From Zonotrichia leucophrys gambelii (lineage: Eukaryota; Chordata; Aves; Passeriformes; Passerellidae), in NCBI RefSeq assembly GCF_028769735.1, contig NC_088179.1, positions 7,882,001-7,946,000 on the forward strand: a DNA stretch of 64,000 nt. Direction: 5' to 3'. The position numbers and the translations under genes were made by a program. Position 1 is the first letter of the stretch; each line of letters opens with the position of its first letter. Of the stretch, positions 36,845-50,049 are shown in pieces. The notes beneath the pieces were generated by a model. It searched no databases. It was not told where the DNA came from and saw nothing but the letters and a program-made list of their open reading frames with translations.

Positions 36845-39132
36845 TGAAGAAATTACTGAATCACAGGAGTCTTAGGAAGCAGCAACTGCATACTGGTGAA
36901 TCTGTGCCAGCCATGGCACCTAAATAAATAAAAGAACAACATAAACAGTTGTTCTTTTCCCACCTGCTGGATTGGTTTCCACATGCTGGGTTTCCTTCTT
37001 ATTCCCACCCCCCTTCATATTTCCTTATGCTATTGTTATTATTCTCTTAACTATTGAGGACTTTGTCCAACTTCTTTGAAAAAGTCACTCCTCCCTTTGT
37101 TTTGGTCTCCCTTTAACTCTTCCTACCTTTGTGACTTGCATGTACTTGGGTTAACTCCTCTTTTTCAGAAAATTTGATTCCCCAATCACCCTTTTCTGTG
37201 GAAAAGCTCCCTAGAGTTTATCAGCCATGACAGTGCATCAAACCAGTTGTAACACCACAGAATTTCATAGGAGAAACTGAGTTCTGCTTTTTATGTGGTT
37301 GGATTATTTGGGTATGGTCCTGTTGTTTTGTTCATTTTTTTAATTACAGCCTCATGAGGACACAGCAGCCTATTAAATGCTGCAGAATGATCTGGAAAAC
37401 CTGTTAAAACAGTCACATTGTCTATTAAATCATATAAAGCTGCTTATAGCAGCTCCTTTCCTATAATATCTGAGCATCTTATAATCAATATTATGGCAGT
37501 ACTTGCAGCATGGCATGAAACAAGCAAATATCCCTGTTTACAGCTGGAGACACAGCTCTCTGTGCATTAAAGAGCATGCAGCTGCTCTTACGAGTGCTGG
37601 GCAGGCTCTTTGTTGCTCTGGGGTTTGTGGCAGTGGATCAGTGACCCTAATTCCAGGTTTGTGTCCCCATTGGCAGTCGGCCTCTTTTCTCCTGGGGCTC
37701 CCAGGGCACTGGCACAGGCCCCTGGAGAGCAGCATCCAGGGAATGCTGCCTCCCTGAGCAGCCCTCAGCTGGTTTGATGGGGAGAAAGAAGTTACAGCTG
37801 GGAACAGAACAGAGCCAGCAGGTTCCTGTAGCCCTGATAAACATCTCATTTAAACTAAATTTGTTATCACAGAAAGAGGACCCCAAAGAGCATTTTCTGC
37901 AGGTTTTGGTTGAGTCAAGAAAAGAAGAATGTCATGAGATCTGATTCTGAGAAGGGCTATCCTGGAATCTCCTTATCAGAAAACAATGATGGCACAGGAC
38001 CTTTATAAATGCCCAGCTATAAGAAGGATTCACACCTCTCAGACATCGCAACATATTTGTGCAGGAAAATGTTGGATCATACTCCATAAGGAATGAGGCT
38101 TTACTGATGTCAGTACTCAAATAACTGCATGATTCTATTGCTGTCTGAACAAGCAAAACCTAAAAAATATTAATTCAAAATTAAAATTCTAGCTAATGAG
38201 AATCTCATAAAATAAAAAGTTTTGTTTAGGGTCAAAGTATTTTGTGTCAAGCTGAAAATAAATTTTCTTCATTTTAACACATTTAAGAGAACACACTTTC
38301 TTGTTCACATCTAAATTCTCAACAAAAGTGGCATTTTGAAATTGCCTGAAATTGAATTGCCATTTGCCTATTTTGACCTCAACTCAGTAACTATTCTCCT
38401 TGAACTCCCTTTATCAGCAAAATCCCACTGGTCTTTATTTTTCATACAGCTCTATTTCACAGCATTTGAAAAACATCAGTTCTGAAAAGTGCATTCACTT
38501 GCACCTCACTGGTCATTTTATCCTATAGGCTGAGACAAAAAATATTCCCAGAACAAAGTATGTGGAGAGAAAAATTTCCCTGTTCAACCTTCTCAATTAC
38601 CAAACAGGAAAACAGAATGATATCTTAGGATGAGCTTTTCAGTGTGCATTCTTCATCTAGTGCTACCAGTGAGGCTTTTGATCATACAGAGGCAGGCTTT
38701 AAAGCCTGCAAAATCTCTCATCTTTATCTCCTGCCTTGTTTTTCTTCCCTCTGTTCACAATAGCAGCCTCCCCAGCGTGGGATAATTCCTCATAAAGATC
38801 TGCCCTGCTCTCTCTGTCCTGGGCTGTTTCTCTCTCTTTTCACACCACAAGCATCCCTTGAGTGGAATAATGTTCTGTAAAAGCTTAATAGTGCATGGGC
38901 TACATGCTGTCTATTTGTGTTTTAAATGCCTCCCCTAGTGTGGTAAAATAGCCAGTAAAAATCTGTCCTGACTTTATGTTCTGCATTGTTGTTTTCTGAA
39001 ACCAGTGGATTCTGCCACTTGTAAATGTCCGTGTCATATAAACAGCTACTGATACCGTGAAAACTGATTCTATCCTGAAATGTTTCTCCTTAATTTCTAG
39101 GATAAGAATAGCTGGTATTCTGCATAAACCAT

Positions 39133-39175
39133 ATCACCATGTTGGTGATAAATACCTGAAATGGTAGGTATTTAT
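39133..39175. repeat. Two adjoining hairpins
   Basis: ATCACCA (39133-39139) and TGGTGAT (39143-39149) form a 7-bp stem with a 3-nt loop. ATAAATACCT (39148-39157) and AGGTATTTAT (39166-39175) form a perfect 10-bp stem with an 8-nt loop. The two share two bases, so they compete at the junction. There is no coding context. Confidence 0.75.
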
Positions 39176-40483
39176 GACTGAGACAGGTGCACAAATACTT
39201 TGGGGATACACTTTGAAATAATGTACATATCCAAAGCTCACACCTACTCTCATCTCAGCTTCTGAAAATGATGATAAGCAAAAACTAAACACCCAGTTGT
39301 GCTCACTCCACCCAGGGAGCAGGGGACAAAGGCAGAGGGTTTGATCCGTGATTTCCATTGCTATCTCCCCCAGCCTGCTGCTCAGGGAACAGGAGCACTG
39401 AGTGGTAGGTCTGCACACAGATGGCTCTCCCTAATCCAGGGCAGCAGGGAGCCTGGGAAAGGTAGATAATGCCAAAGCATGAGCAAATTGGTGCTGCATT
39501 CTGCAGAAAGAGGTACTGAGACCCCACACAAGCCCAGGTCCACCAAAGCTGCTTAGCCCCTGTTCAGCCACCTCTCCTATCATGTCCATTCTGCTTTGCC
39601 TTGCCTCATTCTCTCTATCAGCACTGTGCATGCTTATTTTCTTTTTAGCTAAAAACCTTTCATCACCCACAAGCATAAAAACAAGTCCCAGCAACACTGG
39701 AGCTCAAGGATCATTTTCAGTTACACATTACTTCTTTATGTATTTTCTGTGGCAAATCAGCATTTATTCTGAAGTAATTTTCTGATCTAAACTAACAAGC
39801 AATGAGTGTGACAAATACTGCTGCTAGTGATTGTGCATTTTAAGGTAATTTTAGAGTGCATGATCTCTGTGGGAATTGCCAACCACATTTTGCTTCTCAC
39901 ATATATATAACTTCAAGTCTCAGTGATAAAGTCCCATTAAAGATATCCTACTCTCTTGACTGGGGTTTTTTTCTTTGCTAATGTATTGCTAGTGGCTCTG
40001 ATGCAATGTGGATGTCCTTGGATGGATTTAATTGGGCGGAAACCTTTGAAATATGCCACAGGCTAATTCACTTTGAGGGTTAAAACAATGAATCTGTGCA
40101 GAAAATAATGTATCAGTGGGTAAAAAGATGAATTAATGGCAATACTGGAATAACATCTCTACAGCAGCCAGAATGGCTGAATTAATGACATACTGGGTTT
40201 TTTATGGCTTGAGAATTACAGCTGTGATGACACCATGAGCAGCTCAGCCTCCCCTTTATTGTACCTGTGCAGACACAGTAATCCTTTGGCCCCTGGAGAA
40301 TTTGTTCTCTTGTGATGATCAGGCAAGGTTATTCCATTTCCATGATCATCTCCTCCCTTAACCCTTTCTCTTCTTCCTTCCTGTCTGTCTCTCAGGTTCA
40401 CACACAGGTCATCCACCAAAATTATACCTGGACACATTCAAATCAGGAGATTGGAATCAAGGGGGAAAAAGCTCTCATTCTTG

Positions 40484-40504
40484 CAAAAACAAAACAAAAC
40501 AAAA
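40484..40504. repeat. (CAAAA)n microsatellite, four units
   Basis: Four consecutive CAAAA-type units. It is short and probably weakly polymorphic. Confidence 0.85.
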
Positions 40505-42739
40505 GTTTACTGAAATAAATATACTGCCATAAAAAAGTCTTTCTAAGAAATGAGGGACTGAACTCTCCTGTCATGAGCTTGGTAAAAAAGCTGGAATGGC
40601 TCTCTTTGCAACCAAGTGAAGAATATCAGAATTACACTGGAGTAACAGTGGAAAGACAGCACCGTGTGTTTTTATTTCTTTTATCTACTGACATTGTTCA
40701 ACAAAAAGGGCTCCTTGTGTGCATCTGACACTGGGATATTTATCTTAATGTACTTTTTCTCTGCAGCAAGAATTGCAAGGAAAAAATCTTTCAGCAACAG
40801 CATTATCTTCAGTTTCCTAAGTGCTTCCTTGATTGATACAAGTGCCATCCTATATCACAGACCCAGGGAGACATTTCTACCACTATGTCTAGTTCTTGAA
40901 AGTGCAGGATGAGGCTGTTGAAGACTACAGACATCTGCTAATGTTATCTGCCACTTCAGTGAGGAACTTTAGATTGTTTGTTCTATGAATATTGGTTCAA
41001 ATGCTGCAAAACCCCAAAAAAAGTTCAGAATCTAAAAGGGTGAGATTACCTCGAGGCATCAAATGGGTAAATGTTCATTTACAGTACTTTTTAAATCTAT
41101 TTTTTTCAGTCTGCTGGAGAAGGCATGGGAGCAACAGGACATAAGATTCTAAGCTAGCTTGGTTCTGGGTGGTATTTTTCCAATTAGAAAAGGAAATCCA
41201 TAATATACTCAGAAATTTGTACAACTACTTTTGACCAGCACAGAATCACAACCTGAGCTGAACAGAGATTCAGACAGAATCACCATTCAGCTTCCAATCC
41301 CTGGAAGAAGTTAACAAGAAAGGAGGAAAAAGACATGAAAAAAGTAGCAGAGGTAATGGTGGAAGGAAATGAAAAGAGAGGCACCTTCACCTTTAAAGCT
41401 AAATTGCTTTCTACTACATTCAAACCCTTTCTACCACACATACAATGATGACTTGGCTGTGGATATTTCTATTTCATACACATTTCCTGTAAATGAGAAT
41501 TAGGCCATTTCAATCATAATCTGCTCACATAACAACTACTCAGGCAAAAGAGCCATTAAAATCAATGGGATATTTTGGACCACTTAGAGAATGCAGAACA
41601 AAATCTATTATTGTTAGCATTTTCCTAAACTTATGTTGTTACCAGTACTGAAAGGAGTCTTTTACAGTGCAGGGTTTCACGGGGGATAATCTCACCTGTA
41701 AAGGGCTGCTATGTTTGGAACAGAGCAAAATGAGAGGCAAAAGAAATATATACCCAGAGTTGTCAGGGTGGGAGCACAGAGCTTGGTCTGGCTGCAGGGT
41801 TTTTCAGGTACATTTGTGCAGTCACCAACCTCTCTGCACCTGGATCCTCCTCTGCTTTAGGCTGGGTGTGCCTTCTTCAGTGGAAACAGTATTTGTCTAT
41901 ACTACAAACAGCCATGAGTTTGGAGCAGGCACAGACACACCTGAGGCAGCGCCTACAGGAAAAGATGATCTTGTGCTAATAACAGTAAAAGAGCCATAGA
42001 GAAATGCAACATCTAGACATTAGTAATTCAGTCACTTCATATTAGAACTAAAACACCTATCTTTAAACTAGAGAAGGTAATTAAGTCATTGCAAGACATT
42101 ACCAGAGGCATGGTTTCGTTTCTCAGTATTCAGGTCTTTTCTAGGACTTATCCTCATGTACAAATCATTTCAGATGCAATATCACTCAGACTGAATTGCA
42201 ATCTTGATGCCAAAATTCCTAGTTCTGGTGTCCTGACTTACATGTCACATTACTGGGTATATTAAAGAAAGTTTTCTCATACTTCAGAAACTAGGAATTT
42301 CCTAATTAATTCCTGCGTGAAGTTTCAGAAACCAAGTAAATCAGCATTGTGGGTTGATGGTGCCTGATATTTTGTATAACTGTTTGAATTCAGGGTGTTT
42401 ACACTGAAAACCACCTTAGTAAATTCTCTCATCAGTTACCTACATCCATACAAGGAAATTTCTCATTTACCTTTGCAAATAGATATATGCAAGATTGAAA
42501 ATCACATTAGAATTGAGAGCAACAAGGCTCAACAGAAAGAGAATATGAGAATTGTCACTCATTTGAGATAGGGGGGAAAAAACACCATGCCCTGCTATTA
42601 TAAATCCTGCCTGTGTCAAAGCAATGAAATTATATACCCTGAGCAGAAATGTGAGTTGTGCCCCAGGTCAGCAGGCCATGAACAGCTCTTTGTGAGGGCT
42701 GGGAATAGGGCAGGAGCTGGTGATGGGCAGAGATTGCAG

Positions 42740-43135
42740 GTGAGGGACAGCCCTGGCACCCCCAGCTCACAGGGTGTGTGAGGGGCAGCTGTGGCAGGCC
42801 TGGCACCTCCAGTTCACACAGTGTGTGAGGGGTACCCCTGGCACCCCCAGCTCACAGAGGGTGTGAGGGGCAGGCCTGGCACCCTCAGCTCACAGGGGGT
42901 GTGAGGGGCAGCTGTGGCAGGCCTGGCACCCCCAGCTCACAGGGCCTGTGAGGGGCAGCCCTGGCACCCCCAGCTCACAGGGGGTATGTGAGGGTCAGCC
43001 ATGGCACTCCCAGCTCACAGGAGGTGTGAGGGGCAGCCCTGGCACCCCCAGCTCACAGGGGGTATGTGAGGGTCAGCCATGGCACCCGCAGCTCACAGAG
43101 GATGTGAGGGGCAGCCCTGACACCCCCAGCTCACC
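42740..43135 (+). repeat. GC-rich minisatellite, about 38-bp unit, ten copies
   Basis: Units beginning GTGAGGG start at 42740, 42778, 42825, 42863, 42901, 42948, 42988, 43026, 43066 and 43104, giving lengths 38, 47, 38, 38, 47, 40, 38, 40, 38 and a partial last copy. The core reads GTGAGGGGCAGCCCTGGCAC then CCCCAGCTCACAGGGGGT. Copies 2 and 5 carry a roughly 9-bp insertion (CTGTGGCAGG context). Copies 6+7 and 8+9 form a 78-bp dimer repeated nearly identically (42948-43025 and 43026-43103). The open frame running through it is a by-product of a stop-poor repeat whose dimer is divisible by three; it is not a gene. It is probably a length-variable locus. Confidence 0.95.
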
Positions 43136-46100
43136 AGATCTGTGCTGCTTTGGCTCCCAGCTCCTCACATTCATTTTTGTGCTGTCGGAAATTGGACCCT
43201 CCAAACCAGGTCTTCTTTGAGGCCTAAAAGTTGAGTTATTGGCACTCCTTGGGGGAACAGGCTGCTAAGTTTTTGCATCAGAGTAATCCAGAGTGTTTTG
43301 CATGCTGTTCTCAGAGCAGCTAGTTTGTCTAATGAATGAGATGTGACATGAGTTCCTAGGGTTCCAGAGAAAGCTGAGGGAGGATTTCTCCATCTCTCTG
43401 AAGCCTTAACCCTGCCCAGGCTATTGCACATCAGTGTGCAACAAACACCCAGACACAGCAATCCATCACCAAACCTTCTGCAAAACATTAGCAGCCAAAA
43501 GCAAGGGAAAGGGCAGGATGACTCGATTTTGAATTTCAAGAATTTTTAGAGAAAATAAAGGTTGACACTCAAGGCTTTTTGCCAGCATAACAGTGTCTGC
43601 TGGGGTTCCAAGTGTCTGTGCTGAGAAAAGCCCCATGCAAACACAATGCAAGATGTCCCCAGGGCTATGGCTCGTTTCAGTTTCAGAACTATACACAAAA
43701 TAAACTGGCAAATGCACTTTTTTGCTGGTATAAAGAAAGTCCAGACATTTGCCTGTGCAGGCATGTCAGTATTGCTAAAAACCATTGAAGGTGTTTGAAA
43801 CTATTTTCAAATACCACAGTGTGAACCTTTGCCACAGCTAGGTCATTGCAGGGACTGAATGAGGACTCAGATTAAAGAAAAAAAAAGGTTCTCAGTTGCA
43901 AACTGCTAATGCTTTGTCACTTATTTGCATATATAAACGTAGAGCAGAACATGTGGGTGCCACCCTAATATAAATGCTTCTTATGAGCTCTAATAACATC
44001 ATCATTTCCATATGTAATGCCCCATGCATAAGTACTGAAGTGTTTCTCCACAATTTCCCAGGCCTGCTCCTGCCAGCCAAGCTGGGCTCTTTCCCTGTCA
44101 TGCAAATTCTGTACAGAAAGGGTGTGAGCAGAGCAGGGAGCTGCAGGAGAGAGATTCCCCAGGCCAAACTGGAGCTTCAGGAACATCTTGACAAGGCTGG
44201 CTTGATGCCTGCAGAATCATCCTCTCTGCTATTCAGCTGGAGACATGCACTATGCAAGAGAATGCAGGACCTGCTGTTGGTGCTCTCTCTGGAGCTATTA
44301 CAATTGACAAGGATGAAGAGTTCAGAGAATTCATGGATAACTCAAATGAGGGAAGCCATCAGATGTGGGAAGAGGCTTATTTTTCTAGTAGAACAGAGAG
44401 AAAGCAGGCTATAAAAAAATCAGAGTGGTGTAAGCTTTTAGAAGAGAAAGGAGGGAGCCAAAGCTGGCATTGCTGCTGCCTCAGGTATTGCACTTCCCTC
44501 TAACTACCAGAGAATTTGTAATCAAATGCCATCAGTCACATTTATGCATTAGATATTTCTAGAGGAGTGAGATGCCCCCCTTTCCAAACAGTATAAAAAT
44601 CAGATTGTACCTTCATGATAACAGAAATGTCTAAGATCTCTCCCAAACAGCAGATGGACAACTAAAAACTAAGAAAATCATTTATTAAAACAAAGCTCCA
44701 TTAAAAGCATAGTGTTCAGAGCCAAGAGTGATCAGCACTTTAAAAGCATAAGCAACAGTGACTGCATGTGCTCAGAAAGTTCCCAGTACCTCAGATTCAC
44801 CCAAGGTTCATGTTAGAGATTTTACTGTGACTAATAGTTCTAGGATTTAGCAAGCTGCATTCTGGTATGGAGCTGAAAAAGTAACAAATCACATCACTGT
44901 GTGAGCTACTCTGAAACCAAATCCTTTGAGTATTGACCATCATTTGAACTCATTCACCACATAGTTCTTCAGCAAGTAGCCTTTGTTACTAAAGTCACTG
45001 TTAAATATTGTTCCTATTTGTCATCTACACTTCATAGATACAGAGGAATATAGATAAAAATCTTTTAGTACTGTATGGCACCCAACCACCCTTCACTGGC
45101 AGTAATTAAATCCTTCTGTAAAAGTGCTACAAATATTTCCCAAAAGCAGGAACAGATGTTTTTTTGCAACGAAGCATGGACAAAAATCTAACAAGCTCCA
45201 TAAACCAAAGGCATGGGCACTTCAGAGAAATCCTCTTCTATGATTTTGCTACCATGCTGTCTCAATTTGCCAGCAATATTACAGAGATAAAACATGACCA
45301 TTTTCTAGTATTACTATTCTTGTCTTTTAGTAACACAATAAGTGTCAAGGGAACTGTGGATTAAAAAAAATAATAATCATAATAATGAGGCACAACGCTT
45401 ACCAATTTACAGTTCTATTTCCAAAGCATAATAAATTAGCACAATCCCTGAGCCTTAGTTACAATTCACAAATCACATCCTCATGTGGCTTTTATAAACT
45501 ATGATTGTCTAATTAATATTGCTACTTATAAACATCTCCTGGTTAGTCAGGACCCTTTTTTTGTAGGTATTGAAATTCAATTACAGCACAAGTTTCGCTA
45601 AGCAGGGCCCAAGCCGTGAGATAACCTATTTGAGAAGGGACATTTTGCATTTTCCTGAGTTGGGCCTGCTGCAAAGACAACCTTAATTTTTCCTTCAGAA
45701 TGCCTCACTAAGTCACCCTGAAGAGCTGCTTTGCAATGAAGCAAACTTCCTCTCCAGTTCCAGAGTGTGTATATCCACACAGTTGTCATGAGAGGCTGTC
45801 AGTGGGGTGGGATGAAGAGAGCTGTTTGATCTGCAAGGACATAAATTGATGGCAGAGATGCTGGGCTCTATCCAGAGTCACAGCAGCAACTGGAGAGCAA
45901 GATCCTCAATGTAGCTGGCTTTAATCCTGTGAAGTGCAGTTTAAACTAAAAGGGAGAATACAGAGACTGGATTACTAAGAATGTTTAGCCCCCCACCCTC
46001 AACTGGGGCAATATTTTTAAAGAACAACTCAGATCAGAGATAGGCACCTGTAAAAACAAAGGGTTCTGCTTGGTGTCAAGAATTTATGAAAACTGGGCCA

Positions 46101-49100
46101 CTTGGACTAAATGTCTTAACAGCAGCTAGGCTGCCTACAAAACCTGACACATAAATTACCCAGAAAATATAGTGCCTGCATAGGTTCTTTACTGAAAAGC
46201 ATGATGACACCAGCTACCACTTATTTAAACTAGTGCATTTCATTATGTCAGGGCAACTGCCACCTGGTACATATCTTATTAGTGCTTATTTATTATCAGT
46301 GTTAAAGAGGTTAACTGCACTGTTATTTCCTCTGCTACTGGGCTTTATTGCATGTCTGAGGCACAGGGTTCTCACTGAGCTCAGGCAGCAAAAGGAAATA
46401 ACAGAGGCTGTGTCTTAAAAACAAATATCCTCTAAAGGCTATCGCAATCAGGTAGGGAAAAACAAAGCAAATTTCTTCTGAGGAGTATCAAGAGAGGAAA
46501 CCTAGAGCACCCACTCTGATGGGACCTAGATTAATAACCTACAAAGGTCATTTATATGAGAAATTGAACCTTCTTTTTTTCTGTTGCAGGGTATCTGTGA
46601 TTTTCACTTGCTTGGCAAATTGCCAGTATCCTTTGATTTAACATTATGGGTTGATTTCTATCAGCTGCCATGGAAAGTCATTTCTCATTGCACAAGTAAC
46701 ATTAATTAGTTGATGCCTGGTCAGAAAAGTTACCTTGTACTAGAGCTGATCTATCATTGCACGACCTCAAAAGCACTTCCACTACTGATACTTACAGGCA
46801 ATTGGAACACACACACGTTTAAAAGCTTTCCCATCACACCTTCAAACAATTGCCAATGTGATTACAACGGAAAGTGATATCAATAGGAGCCCATCTTTCA
46901 GAAGAAAATTAGACAGAAAATAAGTGTTGCACTGCTATTAGCATTTTTGTGTTATCTATCCACTAAATAGGAGCTCTGTTACAAGAAATCAGCATAACAA
47001 TTAAGTTACCTGCATACAAGTAAAGATACATTAATAGACCAAAAACATTTGGAAAATAAGGTGAACAACTACAATGTTAACCAAGCAGCAAACCAACAGC
47101 TGCAATTTTCTTTGCATTTCCAAATAGTTAATAATAAGTGCTACATTTTAAAATTCCTTTATGTATTGGTGAAATTAGATTAAATCACATAGATTTTTGC
47201 AAAAAAGCAATCTTGAACAGATAGCACAGTCTCAGCCCTTCACAAAATAACCACATGTTAGAGTGGTTGCTCTTTGTGATGCTTTGCCCTCTCACACTCT
47301 CAAGCAATTCACCTGAGCAGATTCATGTGCTTACAAAACCAAGCAGAAATCTCTTCCACAGGAGCTAGAGTTCCCACAATGTGTGAGAGAAGTCAAACTT
47401 AGTGTTTCTTAAGGGAGAGAGAAAATCCCAATACTAGACAGGAAAAAAACTTTGCTGCCTGTTATGAGACAGAGACCTTGCAGATCTCTGTGTTTGCCGA
47501 GACATGAGACACTCAAACAGGGAGTAGCCACCTCAGTGGCTGCTTGTGGCTCCTGGCTACACAGAAAATTTCCTTTACAGTGGGACTGGGAAGCCCAAGG
47601 TGCAGAACAGCCAGCAGCTGATACAATGACTGCTTTCGCTGTTGGCTTTCACCTAACACAACATTTGGGAATATATTATTGGATTTACTACTACCCACTC
47701 AGAACAGAGTTTTTAGCTTCCCCACTCTCAGCTTGATTCCCTCAAACACATGAAAACATATACCCATGGATACATGTTGGATGCTGGTCTCTAAAACAGC
47801 TCTTCACTTTCAACAGTGCTCTCATCAAATCCCAGGAGGAATAAAATCAGGAACAGATCTCTCCAGGCTGAGTTAGAGGTACCCACTGCTGGGACAGACC
47901 CAGGGAGTGGAGGGAGACAGTCAGCTCCAGAGGTGTCAGGGTGTCCAGTGTTCCTCCATAGTAGCCCATGGGCCCACTCAGCAAAAAGAGCTAAAACCAG
48001 GGAAGGAAAGTACCTTCAGGCAGCCCCCTAGCACTTTGCTGAACCTTTTGACCCTGAGCACCGAGTGTTGTTTTGCTGCAGAGCTGCCATTGCATCTCTG
48101 TGTTCAGCCACAGGAGCACACATTTGTCCTCCAAGAAGGTTTCTGTTCCTTTTCCTCTCTAAAGCCCCTGTTGCACTTTGCTTTCCCCTGCCTAGATGCA
48201 GCTCTCAGCAGGGCACTGCATTTGTGCCTGCTGCTCATCCCCTTCCAGGTGCCTCCTTTCTCTGCCATTTTCCATTTGGCATTGCCAGCCTGGTGGATTC
48301 AATGTTCCGTCAACAGCCCGGTCACCACCTGTGCTGAAGACACCACTACTGCTTTTCTCTTTCATCTGCATAAGCCAGAGGAGCTAGAGACAAAAAATAT
48401 TGCACAGATCATCTGGGCAATCCCTCCAGGAGAGATAAGATTGCTCTCGATTGCAGGTTTATTGGCTCTTTAATTAATACCTATAGGATCAATTTTTCAA
48501 GAATCCCCCACAGCCTCACTTGGGATGTTATTTGAAAGGCTAAAGGCAGTTCAGAATATTTTTCTTAATATTCAAATTACTTTTTTCCTTTTTATGATCA
48601 TTCTACTGCTCCTAATGATATTGTAGCTTCTGTGGTGTGACTGAATCCTTGTTTTCCTTCTATATACATCAATTACATTATTTTGCATTAATTTGCAACT
48701 TAGCTGCTATCCAGCTAAGCATGTAATTTTACCAGAACACCTTATGTTTACCTCTATACAGCAGTCCTTCCAGACCAATTTATTTCTCTGCAATCAGTAT
48801 TTTTTGGGCCACTGATTTCTTTACAAGACATACCAAACACAAGTACAACAAGGATGCATGCAGAGTAACCAAGGCCCCAGGACAGCACTGAGAAAGACTG
48901 AGGGCTGCTAGTCCAGGAAAAACCCACAGCATTAAAACCCCAAGGAGTTAAAACAAGACCCAGTCTCTGGTTTATTTGCTCCAGGACATGTTCCAATCAA
49001 TGCAGCCCCAAACTGTGCTAGCCTTTCTTCCGGTTATATCACGTTGCAGATCAAAGCTAATTTTATGGAAGCAATCAATCCCAAGTCTTTTTACTACATC

Positions 49101-50045
49101 ATTTCTTGCTCTATCCCTGCCAATTTGGAGCATGCTGTAGAAAGGTTTTGTTCTCATATATCTTAGTTTGCATTTTCCCATAGTATGTTACCTTTTATTT
49201 TCAGCTCAAGAGTTACATCTACCTGTGGAAATAACAGCTTTATCGTGATAAAACAGATTTTGACCATAGACAATAGTGAAGTGGCTGAATTACATAAAAC
49301 CACTCAAGAAATAAAAAAATCTCATAATAATATGTGACAAGATGCTCCATGGATTTGAGTATCTGTGATACCTTTGCTTTCTACAATTACCATGGAAATT
49401 GAGTTTCATAACATTTTCTCTCAATGCTTGGGAAAGCAAATCTTAGCTTTCTATACATGATAATTCCCAGAGGAATATGATTAGGAGGGTTATGCTCATC
49501 TAGTTAAGAAGGAAAAATAACACCCTACACTCTCTGGCAAACTGTGCCACAGACCCTTGCAGAGCAGTTGGAAGTCAATTCCTTTGAATGCAGGACTGAT
49601 TTTGAAGTGAATAAACAACCTAATAAAGACTGCTAGGTATAGCAATAGTTAACTAAAGTGTGAGCAAAATCAATGAAATGTTTAATCAAATAATTCTAAA
49701 ATATTAATGACATTTAAAAATCATCAGAGGCTGTATATAAATACTGAAAAGCAAGGAAGTACATAGGAAATACACTTTTCCTGTAGTTTTACATATTTGA
49801 TTTTGTGGGAGGCTTAGCTGGGTTTCACAAAGTTAAACAACAATCAAGTGAGAAGACTTGTGAGGTATGAAAGGATAAGACAGGGGAGTAATAATTTGAA
49901 CTGCTTGATTTGGGTGAGAAGAACAGGGTGAAACGGATGAGGGGAAAATCCTATTGAAAAGCCTGGACAGCCCCACATGGAGATTTCTAAGCACAGGAGA
50001 AGCCCAGCCTGGCGCTCTCATGCTGAGGAGCACAAGAATGCTCAG
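43136..50045. other. Non-coding AT-rich DNA, no gene recognised
   Basis: No confident exon, RNA gene or interspersed repeat. An AAT-rich patch lies at 45362-45390. A strong splice-acceptor-like string (polypyrimidine tract then TTGCAG) occurs at 46569-46590, followed by about 40 stop-free codons in one frame with no recognisable protein and no donor. The 188-codon frame at 47907-48473 overlaps other open frames in a GC-richer patch and has no domain. The frame at 44252-44503 is listed separately. Confidence 0.68.
44252..44503 (+). other. Weakly protein-like open frame, possible exon or pseudogene relic
   Basis: Codons from 44252 give a hydrophilic sequence with GALSGAITIDKDEEFREFM, then NEGSHQMWEEAYFSSRTER and KKSEWCKLLEEKGG. 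A splice-acceptor-like string (CCTCTCTGCTATTCAG) ends at 44236, and the frame stays open across that point. After about 44455 the same frame turns to W/C-rich nonsense, while another frame reads GAKAGIAAASGIALPS, so a frameshift would be needed. I do not recognise the protein. Purine-rich random DNA also yields E/K/R-rich translations, so this may be chance. Confidence 0.15.
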
Positions 50046-50049
50046 TAGC

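Larger units (their letters stand above)
35545..42739. other. Non-coding DNA, no gene recognised
   Basis: No exon, RNA gene or interspersed repeat is recognised. GC-richer patches at 35760-36100 and 37540-37800 generate overlapping open frames of 60-100 codons on both strands with no domain. Homopolymers: A13 with flanking GAAA at 36586-36612 and A13 at 36832-36844. Two adjoining hairpins (39133-39175) and a (CAAAA)n tract (40484-40504) are listed separately. Confidence 0.72.

Noticed and set aside
42680..43140. Minisatellite considered as a CRISPR-like array
   Set aside because: Units abut without unique spacers, and the genome is vertebrate. It is an ordinary tandem repeat.
47907..48473. 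188-codon plus-strand open frame
   Set aside because: Three plus-strand frames are open over the same DNA, so local composition explains it. No domain is seen.
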